DNA of 54,501 nt from Spirochaetota bacterium (GTDB lineage: Bacteria > Spirochaetota > Brachyspiria > Brachyspirales > JACRPF01), in contig JBBTBY010000008.1 of NCBI GenBank assembly GCA_038043445.1, forward strand, positions 1 through 54,501, written 5' to 3'. The position numbers were made by a program, and so were the translations under genes. The notes beneath the pieces are model-generated. The model made no database searches. It was given only the letters and a program-made list of their open reading frames with translations, and was not told the DNA's origin. Shown here piece by piece: positions 41,945-50,712 of this stretch (the first letter of the stretch is position 1; every line of letters starts with the position of its first letter).

Positions 41945-44002
41945 ATGAGCGCGAAAGGCTCCTGGTACGGCGATCGATGCTATTTCGGCATGCATTATGA
42001 TATGCATGTGCGCACCGACGATACTGATATCGGCGCACGACTGACCGTCGACGATATTGCCGCCAATCTCAAAGCAATGAAATGCGACTGGGTACAAACC
42101 GACTGCAAGGGACATCCCGGCGTCACCGGATGGAAAAGCACTGTGCCTGCGGCGACGGTGAATGCTCATATTCATAACGACATGATGACGGTGTGGCGCG
42201 CGGCGACGAAACGGTTGAAGCTTCCGCTCCATTGTCACTACTCAGGAATCATCGATCATGCGGCCGCGGAAAAATTCCCCGCATGGAAAGTGGTGCCCAA
42301 TCCATCGCAGAAAAAGCCGCCGGAAATGCATCGCCTCTGCCCGCGTTCGCCGTATCTCGATGAACTTCTCATACCGCAGATGAAAGAGCTTATCGACCGC
42401 TATGATGTGGATGGCTTTTGGGTGGACGGTGATCTCTGGGGCGTCGATCCCTGCTACTGCAGCGCCTGCCGCCGCGTGTTCACCGAAGAGACGGGTATCA
42501 TCGAGCCGCCGGTTGAACTGAGCGATGCGAATTGGCCGCTCTGGATGAAATTTCACCGCGCGAGTTTCGACGCGTATGTGAAAAAATACTGCGATGCGGT
42601 ACACGCGCACAGACCCGGCGTCCGTGTCTGCTCGAACTGGCTTCAGACATTCGGGGATCCCGGCGAACCGACAGCGCCCACGGACTGGATAAGCGGGGAT
42701 AATACACCGGTGTTCGGGCTCGATTCAAGCCGCTGCGAGGCCCGCTTCATTTCCACACGGGAAAAACCGTGGGATATCATGCTCTGGAATTTTTACTGCT
42801 CCGGCGGCTTCGAACATCTCGATACATCTCCGTGGACGGCGAAACCGGCAGAAATGCTCATGCAGGAGGCGGCTGTCTCGCTCGCGTTCGGCGGCCATGT
42901 GCAGATATATGAATCCCCCCAGTACATACGCGATGGACGTCTTGTTCCCTGGCGATCGAAACGCATCGGCGAGGCCGCATCGTTCATCAAAGCGCGGCGT
43001 GCCGTCTGCTCAGGCACCGAGACCATACCGCAGATTGCGGTTCTTCACTCCGAACATCATTATCGAAGTCTTCCATCGAATAATCTTCATTGGGGGTACG
43101 ATGCCGACGCCGTGCGCGGAGCGGTGTTCTCGATACTGGAATCGTCCTACGGTGTCGATGTTCTCGACGAATGGGCGCTCTTTCCGCATCTTGCCGATTT
43201 CCCGGTGGTTGTAATCCCCGAGCAGTACAATATGAGTAATGCGATGGTGAATGCATTGAAGCAGTATGCTGTCGCCGGCGGGCGTCTCCTCGTGGCGGGG
43301 GCGAAATGCCTTGACCGCTTCGGGGCCGAATTTTTCGGCGTAAAAAGTGAGGGTATTACCGATGTAAAAGAAAAGGTGAACGGTGAGCCGAAAAGTCTCT
43401 ATCCGTTCAAGAATTCCCATTTCTGTGTTTCCTCAGCGCTCGGTGTGACGCCGGTGTTCAGCAAAGAGCTGCATCGCGTCATCCCGGCAGGCGCGGATGC
43501 GCATTCGTATTTCTGGACAACACCGATACCCGACGATGACCGCGCCCCGTTCGCCGCGGCGACGGTATATCGCGTCGGGAAGGGATATGCCGCATACATA
43601 CCATTCGATGTTTTTAAGGATTTTAAGACGAATAGATATATCATGGAACGGGCGTTCATAGGCGAAGTGATAGCGTCGATGAGACCCGATCTTTCGATAC
43701 GGGTGAAAGCCCCTGCGGCGATAGACGTCGTCCTTCGTAAAAAAGGCACGGCAAGCATCGTACATTTCATCAATCGCGCATCGGGCATTCCCAATCAGCC
43801 GAACAACGGCGTCATCGATGAGATCCCCGGCGTGGGACCGATGACGATAACCGCAGCGCTGCCGCGCCGTCCGAAAAAAGTGGAGCTCTCCCTTGAAAAA
43901 GGCACGTTGTCGTGGAAATATACGCCGGGAAAGAAAGGACGCGGCGTGCTGTCAATTACGCTTCCGCGTGTGCATATTCACGCAGCGGTACTGATAGACT
44001 GA
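41945..44002 (+). CDS. GH29/GH42-like (GHL-type) glycoside hydrolase, 685 aa
   Basis: Starts at 41945, four bases after the previous stop; the frame is open upstream inside that gene. The barrel begins CYFGMHYDMHVRTDDTDIGA, with DVDGFWVDGDLWGVDPCYCS followed by ACRRVF (about residues 155-180): the DG-WVDGD strand suggests an Asp nucleophile and the Cys cluster resembles those in GHL/GH42-like proteins. A flavodoxin-like trimerisation-type domain follows (about 360-470: IAVLHSEHHYRSL, FPVVVIPEQYNMS, GGRLLVAGA), then a C-terminal beta domain. No signal peptide. Family membership is approximate; alpha-fucosidase or beta-galactosidase type are the options. Confidence 0.65.
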   Translation: MSAKGSWYGDRCYFGMHYDMHVRTDDTDIGARLTVDDIAANLKAMKCDWVQTDCKGHPGVTGWKSTVPAATVNAHIHNDMMTVWRAATKRLKLPLHCHYSGIIDHAAAEKFPAWKVVPNPSQKKPPEMHRLCPRSPYLDELLIPQMKELIDRYDVDGFWVDGDLWGVDPCYCSACRRVFTEETGIIEPPVELSDANWPLWMKFHRASFDAYVKKYCDAVHAHRPGVRVCSNWLQTFGDPGEPTAPTDWISGDNTPVFGLDSSRCEARFISTREKPWDIMLWNFYCSGGFEHLDTSPWTAKPAEMLMQEAAVSLAFGGHVQIYESPQYIRDGRLVPWRSKRIGEAASFIKARRAVCSGTETIPQIAVLHSEHHYRSLPSNNLHWGYDADAVRGAVFSILESSYGVDVLDEWALFPHLADFPVVVIPEQYNMSNAMVNALKQYAVAGGRLLVAGAKCLDRFGAEFFGVKSEGITDVKEKVNGEPKSLYPFKNSHFCVSSALGVTPVFSKELHRVIPAGADAHSYFWTTPIPDDDRAPFAAATVYRVGKGYAAYIPFDVFKDFKTNRYIMERAFIGEVIASMRPDLSIRVKAPAAIDVVLRKKGTASIVHFINRASGIPNQPNNGVIDEIPGVGPMTITAALPRRPKKVELSLEKGTLSWKYTPGKKGRGVLSITLPRVHIHAAVLID

Positions 44003-44012
44003 TGCAGGGCCG

Positions 44013-46514
44013 CTATCGTATTGCCGCGCTCGTAACCACAACATCTTTGGCCGCCAATGTCTTCGCGCGAACGGCAACCGTGCGTGATGCCCCCGGCAAT
44101 AGATCGAAATAATCGTCATCGGGTACGGCACTGTCGGGAAGTTCCAGGTGCACCGCATGCGCGAACACATCGCTTGTCACGGTGACCGCATAGATGCCCT
44201 TCGCGGTTTTAACCGTCTTCACTGAAAGTTCCGGCTTTGTGAGCTTCATCTCACGAATATCCGCGGCACGGAGCGTCGCCGGGAGAATTTCGCTTTTACC
44301 TCTGATGCGCGCGAACCAGACCCCGTCCTTCGGGTCTTCCTTCCCGCGCTTGAACGAAGCGATGACCGTCCGCGATGATGCCTTCGCGATAAAGATCTTC
44401 GACCGAGCGGAGATACTTTTGCCGTCGAGCGTTGTGTACCCGAATTCGATATATCCTTTCACCGGTTCCAGGGTATCATTCGCCATGACGACAGTAATAA
44501 CCCTCTTTTCTTCACGGAGGATAAGCCGACGATGCGCGAGTGCGCGTTTGACGAAATAGTACGATATCTTCCGCCTGAGATAATAATCGATGATGGTCCA
44601 GCCGAGCTCGCCCCAGCAATCCTCGTACATCCAGAAAAGCGCACCGTGACAGTTGCCCCGAAAGCGCATGGCCTCGAGGGAGTAGGAATACATGAGCCCC
44701 TGACAGAGGCCGCTGTAGAGAAAGTAATCGACGAGCGGCATGCCGTCCGTATCGCGATAGTGCTTTTGTATCCCCGCGAGCACGGTGTCCTTCTCGAACG
44801 TGTTCGTGTGATGCTTCCACACATCGCCCGTTATGTCGATGTCGTTCGTGTCGAGGTAGTCCTCCGTGGAGCGTTTGCTGCACGCGCCGATATATCCGTA
44901 CTCCGAAACGAAAGGCGATGTGCATGCGTCATATTCTTCCGGCGTGATACGCTTCATCATATCCTTGTTCATCATGCAATCGCCCCAATGATGGCGGTCG
45001 CCGATGCTCGGCGAATTGGGCGAATCGGCGCCGCCGTAGGGCGAACCGTTCCAGTAGGGAATGTCGGGGGAATAGGCGCGCACGGCGTCCGGGAGAATGT
45101 GATTATAGATATACGCCCCGCTTTGTGTTCTATCCTTCCACCAGTCGCAGAACCCCCAGTTGTTCTCATTGTTACCCGACCACACAGCCATACAGGGATG
45201 ATGGCGCAGGCGCTCGATCTGATATTTCGCTTCAAGCTCGACCTCGCGTCGGAACCATTCGAGATGATCGGGATACGGCGCGCAGGCGAACATGAAATCG
45301 TGCCAGACGAGAATGCCCGCACGGTCGCATTCGTCGTAGAATGCTTCGCGCTCGTAGAGGCCGCCGCCCCAGATACGGAGCATGGTGAAATTCGCCTCGG
45401 CCGCTTCGCGTACGAGCGTATGGTATCGTTCGTCGCTCACGCGGGCGTAGATCGCGTCCGCCGGTATCCAGTTCGCACCCTTGCAGAACATCTTCACGCC
45501 GTTCACTTCGAATGCGAATGTGTTCACGTCGAGCAGCTTGATGGATCGAACGCCGAAGCACTTTTCCATCCGTTCATGCTTTTTTCCGCCGATGAGAAGC
45601 GCCGCTTCGACGGTATAGAGGTGCTGTTCGCCCATACCGTTAGGCCACCAGAGCTTTGGGCGTTTCAGCGGCACGTCGAACGTGATGACGGTGTTCCCTG
45701 AATGCACGAGCACCGCGCGCTTCATCGATATTTTTTCCGCTTTCACATCGCTTTTTTCGCCGCGAATGAAAAGCGAAAGTTCGGCATCGAGCGTGCGGTA
45801 AAAATGCATGCCTTCGACGGCAACATCGACGATAACCGATATATCGTCGCCGTGCCGCTGTGATCGCACATGTATGTCGCGAAGCGCCGCTGACTTCAAT
45901 ACCTGGAGCGTAACGTCGCCGGCGATGGCGGTGGTGGCAAGCCGCGGGCTCCAGTCCCAGCCGAAACTGTACTGCGGTTTGCGTACGAAGGGACGCCGCG
46001 CATCTCCGCGTTCGGGACGCCCGTTGCCGGCTTCCGTTCCTGCGCGGATCGCCATCCCGATCATATCGTCCTCGGTGATATTCTCCACGCCGGCGGAAAG
46101 CCGTACGAGAAGGACATTTCCCGCAGGCTTAAGCACGGGTTTTACATCGCATACAAAAGGGCGAAATGCGTTCACATGCCTGCCGATGATGACGCCATTG
46201 AGGAAAATGACCGCGTTCGAATCGAGACCGTTCATCGAAAGCTCGACGGCATCCGCATCCGCGTATCCGTTCGGCGCATCGAATGTTCTCTTGTACCACC
46301 ACGAGCGTTCCTCGGTCCAGGCACACTCACGGCTCTGAACGCCGGTAAGCGGCTCCGTTATCTTCCCCGCACTGATAAGTCCCTGATGTATGTCACCCGG
46401 CACCGGTGAGGAGATCCAATCCGACTTTGCGAGTACGGCATCCGCGTTCGTTATATCGAGATCTATCGGCTCGTCGGTTATCTCCCACATGCCGTTCAAG
46501 GAAATAGTGCTCAC
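44013..46514 (-). CDS. GH2 beta-mannosidase-type enzyme, 833 aa
   Basis: Start is GTG at 46514 (GGAGG at good distance; ATG one base earlier in another frame runs into TGA). Order: sugar-binding domain (SLNGMWEITDEP, SWWYKRTFDAP), Ig-like domain, TIM barrel with NFTMLRIWGGGLYEREAFYD, the acid/base region VWSGNNENNWG (Glu450) and nucleophile region FVSEYGYIG (Glu538). FGWDWSPRLATTAI and PKLWWPNGMGEQHLYTVE are typical for beta-mannosidases. No signal peptide, so it acts on imported oligosaccharides. It is convergent with the upstream operon and divergent from the 46720 gene. Confidence 0.9.
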   Translation of the reverse strand: MSTISLNGMWEITDEPIDLDITNADAVLAKSDWISSPVPGDIHQGLISAGKITEPLTGVQSRECAWTEERSWWYKRTFDAPNGYADADAVELSMNGLDSNAVIFLNGVIIGRHVNAFRPFVCDVKPVLKPAGNVLLVRLSAGVENITEDDMIGMAIRAGTEAGNGRPERGDARRPFVRKPQYSFGWDWSPRLATTAIAGDVTLQVLKSAALRDIHVRSQRHGDDISVIVDVAVEGMHFYRTLDAELSLFIRGEKSDVKAEKISMKRAVLVHSGNTVITFDVPLKRPKLWWPNGMGEQHLYTVEAALLIGGKKHERMEKCFGVRSIKLLDVNTFAFEVNGVKMFCKGANWIPADAIYARVSDERYHTLVREAAEANFTMLRIWGGGLYEREAFYDECDRAGILVWHDFMFACAPYPDHLEWFRREVELEAKYQIERLRHHPCMAVWSGNNENNWGFCDWWKDRTQSGAYIYNHILPDAVRAYSPDIPYWNGSPYGGADSPNSPSIGDRHHWGDCMMNKDMMKRITPEEYDACTSPFVSEYGYIGACSKRSTEDYLDTNDIDITGDVWKHHTNTFEKDTVLAGIQKHYRDTDGMPLVDYFLYSGLCQGLMYSYSLEAMRFRGNCHGALFWMYEDCWGELGWTIIDYYLRRKISYYFVKRALAHRRLILREEKRVITVVMANDTLEPVKGYIEFGYTTLDGKSISARSKIFIAKASSRTVIASFKRGKEDPKDGVWFARIRGKSEILPATLRAADIREMKLTKPELSVKTVKTAKGIYAVTVTSDVFAHAVHLELPDSAVPDDDYFDLLPGASRTVAVRAKTLAAKDVVVTSAAIR

Positions 46515-46580
46515 ATCGCCCTCCGGGTCGCCGTTTGCATCAATATAGCATCCGTGCGGTATTCGGGAAATACCCCTTCC

Positions 46581-46661
46581 TGCAAAATGGATATACCTGC
46601 CCGCAACGGCGCATCAGGATGCGGCTATTCCGTTTTCTCCATGCAATTACCATTTTGTGCA
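46581..46661. promoter_or_regulatory. Inverted repeat between two divergent glycosidase genes
   Basis: TGCAAAATGG (46581-46590) and CCATTTTGTGCA (46650-46661) form an inverted repeat with one insertion, 59 bases apart, in the 205-base region between the mannosidase and the LamG-GH gene. It may be a shared operator. A TATACT at 46685-46690 is a likely -10 for the + gene. Confidence 0.35.
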
Positions 46662-46719
46662 TGGCGCATTCAGGGACAGTATACTATACTGGATGGAATT
46701 CTCCCGCGGGGGTTCTGTT

Positions 46720-49700
46720 ATGAACACAAGAAGTTTCACGATGCTTATCGTTTCGACGATGACCGCTCTTTCGGTGTACGCCCAGGCGAAGCCCGAGGTC
46801 GAATTTCTCTTCAACGGCGATCTTAAGAACACCGGCACACTCGGCGGCGAGGGGAAATTCCTCAATCCGGTGACGGGGGAAGAGGCGTGTTTCGGCGAAG
46901 GCATGAATATTCGCTGTCTCGATGTGACACGGACGAAAGGCGGATCAGCGGAGAAAGCGAGCGATCACGGCGGGGCGGTGATCATTACGGCAAAGGGTAT
47001 TGACGGCGCGAAGTCGCTTTCAGTGAGCGGCGTCATCTACGCTGCGACAAAGGATGATCTTCCCCGGCGCATCGTGTCGGTGAGCCCGCTCCTGCAGGTG
47101 TATGTACAGAGCGGGGGCATGGTGTGTGCGGTGGCGAACGCGAAGAATGAGACGAAGTGGTTCGGCGCGAAGATGATCGCAGAAGTGAATAAACCGATAT
47201 TCTTCACCATAGTCGTTGACAGCGAGAAGGACACGGTCACGGCATATCAACTGCAGAGAGGTGCGCTGGTAAAGACCGCTTCCGAGGGGGCGCTGCCTGT
47301 GGACGCGAAGGTCATCGGCGGGTATATCGAGATAGGCAATATGAACAAACAGCGCCCATTCAAGGGTTTCATCGATAATATCCGTATATTCACAAGTGCG
47401 CTCGCTGAGGGCGATATCAATGCGGTCATGACCGCGGACAGATCATCGCTTGTTCTTCCCTCGCCGGGCATTGTCGAAGCAAAGGATGCTCCCGAAAGGA
47501 AAGCGGATGCCGGTAAGAAAGCGCTCCCGCCGCTCGAGAACGGCGTGCTTGTCGATCCGGACAAGAGCAGCAAGATGCCGCCGTGGAAGATACAGATAGT
47601 GCGCGAGGGTGTGCGCGGGAATGTACTGCCGGCTGTCGACGGTAATTCCTTTGTCACAAAACTCAACTATTCATTCGTGCCGAATGCCGCCAACAATGTC
47701 TATATCAAACTCGTTCGCGGAATGCCTACCGGCGTCGACGATTCATCCGGGCTCACGTTCTCATACTTTGCCGCGGACCCGAAAATAACCTGCTTCGTCA
47801 GACTGTCGGACAACACGGGGCAGACGCATCAGCATACACTGAAGATACCCGCTGCCGGCTGGCAGAAGGTCTCTCTTGCATTCGATAAAACGGTGTTCAC
47901 CGATTGCTGGGGCGGCGACGGCAGCGGCGCGATAAAATTCCCCGTACGTTCGCTGTCCATTGATATTTACAAGGGGTCGGCAGACTCGCCGGACGGGACA
48001 TTTCAGATAAAAGAGACCATGATCCATACGTTCTCATTCAATCCTCATGCCGTGTTCGGTATTGCCATCGAGAACGATCTGCCGAGCGGCGTTGCGTTCG
48101 TCGGGGAGCGTGCCGTGTATCGTGTGTCGGTCATGAACCGCCGCTCGCTTGCCATCAACACCGAACTCGTGGTGAAAAGTATCGCCGACGATAAGACCGT
48201 GAATGAGCGTCGTTTCCCGCTGTCGTTCAAGGGTCTCGGCGAGACGATAACGAAAGAGATACTCTTCCCTACCGACGTGCCGCGGTTCTTCGGCATAAGC
48301 GCATATCTTGCTATCGAAGGGATAAAAGCCGGACGTACGCGCTCGGGCTTGAGCGTGGTGAATAAGATCGCCAGTTACGGAAAGGACGACCCGAAAAGTT
48401 TTTTTGGTTCCATGCATGTTCACGAGGATCCGCATGCGCTCGACCGCATCGGCTGTAAGAATTACCGCGAGTTCTACTGGTTCCTGCCGTGGACGTCGAA
48501 GGATGCATCAAAGTACGATTTTTCAGAGCTCGATAAGCGTATCGATTCAGCGCGCGAACGCGGCATTGGTGTTGTTATCTGTCCCGAAGTGAATTTCCAG
48601 TATATACCCACGAACTGGGGCATGAAGGAAATGAGCGACATCATGAAGCCTGAAATAATGGAGATATACCGCGCCCATATTCGTGTCGCGACCGAGCGCT
48701 ACAAGGGGAAGATCGCCGGCATCGAGGTGCAGAACGAACCGAACAATGAGATCTGCCATGTGCCGGGGTATACGATAGAAAAGGGCGCCGAGATATATGC
48801 CGCGATGATAAAGGCTGCGCACGAGGAGATACGAAGTGTTGCGCCGAACATGCCGATACTTGCGCTCGATGTAAGCGGACGCGATTTTCATACGTTCGCG
48901 GGCGCCGATCCGGAAAAAGTACCCGGCGATTTCAAATTCACAAAAGCGGTGCTTCCGCTCACGAAAGGGATGTTCGACATCAATTCCGCCCATCCGTATT
49001 CGCATAACCGCATCATACGACAGAACGGCAAGGTGCAATTCCCCGAGGAGATGGACTTGCGCGGGAAATTCATACTGCTCGGCGATCTCATGGAACAGCA
49101 CGGTTTTCCGCGGCGCATATGGACCACGGAGATTGGATATTCCATTCTCGGCGATATCGACCCGCCGGACGATATGACGACGCAGTATGCCGCCATCGTG
49201 GGGCAGGGATTGGCGATATGCAAATCGGTGCCCGGTCTGGAAAAATGCTATTGGTTCATCACGCATTATCATAATCCGACCGGGGACGATTACGGGCTGT
49301 TCCACTGTAACCTGCCGCAGCGGGCGGCGGTCGGCCATGAATGTCCGGACACGCTTTTTCCGACGCCGATGGCGAGCACATTCGCCGCCTCCGCGTATAT
49401 GCTGCATGACTCCTCGTTCGTACGCGAAGTAACGTGCAATGACACTGTATCGGCCTGGCGATTCGACAGGAATGACGGGAAGTCGGTCGTTGCGTTCTGG
49501 TCGAAAAAGGACGGCGAATTCATTCTCTCGATGACAGCGCCGACTTCGACGGAAGCGGTGAACAGCGTCGGGAGGCGTATCGCAGGCGGAGCGACGCTTT
49601 CACTCGGTTACAACAGGCTGCCCTTGTATGTTACATCGCCGAAAAAGGACGCCGATGCGCTTGAGAAAGCGTTCGCATCGGCAAAGGTCATCGCGGCCGA

Positions 49701-50565
49701 GCCGCTTATGGTGAGGAAAGTATATCTTTCGGATGACAGAACGGTTACCGCGGTGGTGGAGAACACTGTCGGGCGGCCTGTCGACGGCGTATTCGAGGCC
49801 GGCGGGAAACGCATGACGAGAACATTCACCGTGTCCGGCGAGGATACGGTTTCCGTTGCGCTTCCGTCAGCCGTAACGCGCGGCGATACGCTTTCGCTTG
49901 CCGTCTCTGCTGAGATAATGAAAAAATCGTTCGTTGTGCCTACCGATCTTGTAACGGTCGGGTATATCGCGACGCCGAGAATAGACGGCACGCTCGATGA
50001 GACGAAAATGCTCACCCCTGTCACCCTCGATAATCGCAATTTCCTCTATCCGCCTGATGCGCCGTGGAAAGGAACGAATGATCTTTCCGTTGAGGCGTAT
50101 ATCGGCTGGAATGACGATGGCCTGTATTTCGCGGCTCGCGTGCGCGATGACGTGCATGCGGCGCCGTTCGACGGCCCGAAAGAGTCGTGGAAATCCGACA
50201 GCATTCAGCTCGCGATCGACCGAAGCGGCGATTCGATGAACGCATACAATGACGATGACCGTGAGGTAGGACTTGTCATAGGCGAGCATGGCGCAAGCGC
50301 ATCGCTCTATATCGTCGGGAAATACTGGGGCGAACTGAAAGCGGAGACAGCGGGGAAACATGCCGATGGAGTGACCGTCTATGAAGCACTGCTCCCGTGG
50401 AACGCGCTTAAGCTCGATGCACCGAAAGCGGGCACGGTCATGGGGATAAACTTCATCGTCAACGAAAATGACGGCCTCGGGCGAATGTCGTGGATGGGAT
50501 TCACCCCCGGCATCGGTGAGGCGAAAGCACCGATAAATTACAAGCCGTTCCACTTCGTTCGGTAG
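46720..50565 (+). CDS. Secreted LamG + clan GH-A hydrolase + CBM9-like protein, 1281 aa
   Basis: The ATG at 46720 gives a signal peptide (MNTRSFTMLIVSTMTALSVYAQ); the ATG at 46657 does not. Order: LamG-like (about 25-240), linker, CBM-like sandwich (about 300-450), TIM barrel (about 560-850), beta linker, CBM9-like (about 1083-1281: RIDGTLDETKM, YIGWNDDGLYFAARVRDD, KSDSIQLAID). In the barrel EVQNEPNNE gives acid/base Glu673 and WTTEIGY the nucleophile Glu804, spaced as in GH39/GH5-like clan A families. It probably cuts a plant-type or algal polymer outside the cell. Exact GH family not certain. Confidence 0.8.
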   Translation: MNTRSFTMLIVSTMTALSVYAQAKPEVEFLFNGDLKNTGTLGGEGKFLNPVTGEEACFGEGMNIRCLDVTRTKGGSAEKASDHGGAVIITAKGIDGAKSLSVSGVIYAATKDDLPRRIVSVSPLLQVYVQSGGMVCAVANAKNETKWFGAKMIAEVNKPIFFTIVVDSEKDTVTAYQLQRGALVKTASEGALPVDAKVIGGYIEIGNMNKQRPFKGFIDNIRIFTSALAEGDINAVMTADRSSLVLPSPGIVEAKDAPERKADAGKKALPPLENGVLVDPDKSSKMPPWKIQIVREGVRGNVLPAVDGNSFVTKLNYSFVPNAANNVYIKLVRGMPTGVDDSSGLTFSYFAADPKITCFVRLSDNTGQTHQHTLKIPAAGWQKVSLAFDKTVFTDCWGGDGSGAIKFPVRSLSIDIYKGSADSPDGTFQIKETMIHTFSFNPHAVFGIAIENDLPSGVAFVGERAVYRVSVMNRRSLAINTELVVKSIADDKTVNERRFPLSFKGLGETITKEILFPTDVPRFFGISAYLAIEGIKAGRTRSGLSVVNKIASYGKDDPKSFFGSMHVHEDPHALDRIGCKNYREFYWFLPWTSKDASKYDFSELDKRIDSARERGIGVVICPEVNFQYIPTNWGMKEMSDIMKPEIMEIYRAHIRVATERYKGKIAGIEVQNEPNNEICHVPGYTIEKGAEIYAAMIKAAHEEIRSVAPNMPILALDVSGRDFHTFAGADPEKVPGDFKFTKAVLPLTKGMFDINSAHPYSHNRIIRQNGKVQFPEEMDLRGKFILLGDLMEQHGFPRRIWTTEIGYSILGDIDPPDDMTTQYAAIVGQGLAICKSVPGLEKCYWFITHYHNPTGDDYGLFHCNLPQRAAVGHECPDTLFPTPMASTFAASAYMLHDSSFVREVTCNDTVSAWRFDRNDGKSVVAFWSKKDGEFILSMTAPTSTEAVNSVGRRIAGGATLSLGYNRLPLYVTSPKKDADALEKAFASAKVIAAEPLMVRKVYLSDDRTVTAVVENTVGRPVDGVFEAGGKRMTRTFTVSGEDTVSVALPSAVTRGDTLSLAVSAEIMKKSFVVPTDLVTVGYIATPRIDGTLDETKMLTPVTLDNRNFLYPPDAPWKGTNDLSVEAYIGWNDDGLYFAARVRDDVHAAPFDGPKESWKSDSIQLAIDRSGDSMNAYNDDDREVGLVIGEHGASASLYIVGKYWGELKAETAGKHADGVTVYEALLPWNALKLDAPKAGTVMGINFIVNENDGLGRMSWMGFTPGIGEAKAPINYKPFHFVR

Positions 50566-50712
50566 GGGAACGCCGGGAGTGGCAGCTATAGCCCTGTTCC
50601 GACTTGTCCCGAAAATTTCTTTATTGTGCTGAAATCGGCAAGATCGGAAAAAGATAAGAAATACACGGATTGAGATAATGTGATTTTCTGATTATCGACT
50701 ATACTAATATTC

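Noticed and set aside
44532-45701. + strand open frame of 389 codons opposite the beta-mannosidase
   Set aside because: The mannosidase frame has both catalytic Glu motifs; the antisense frame has no recognisable feature.
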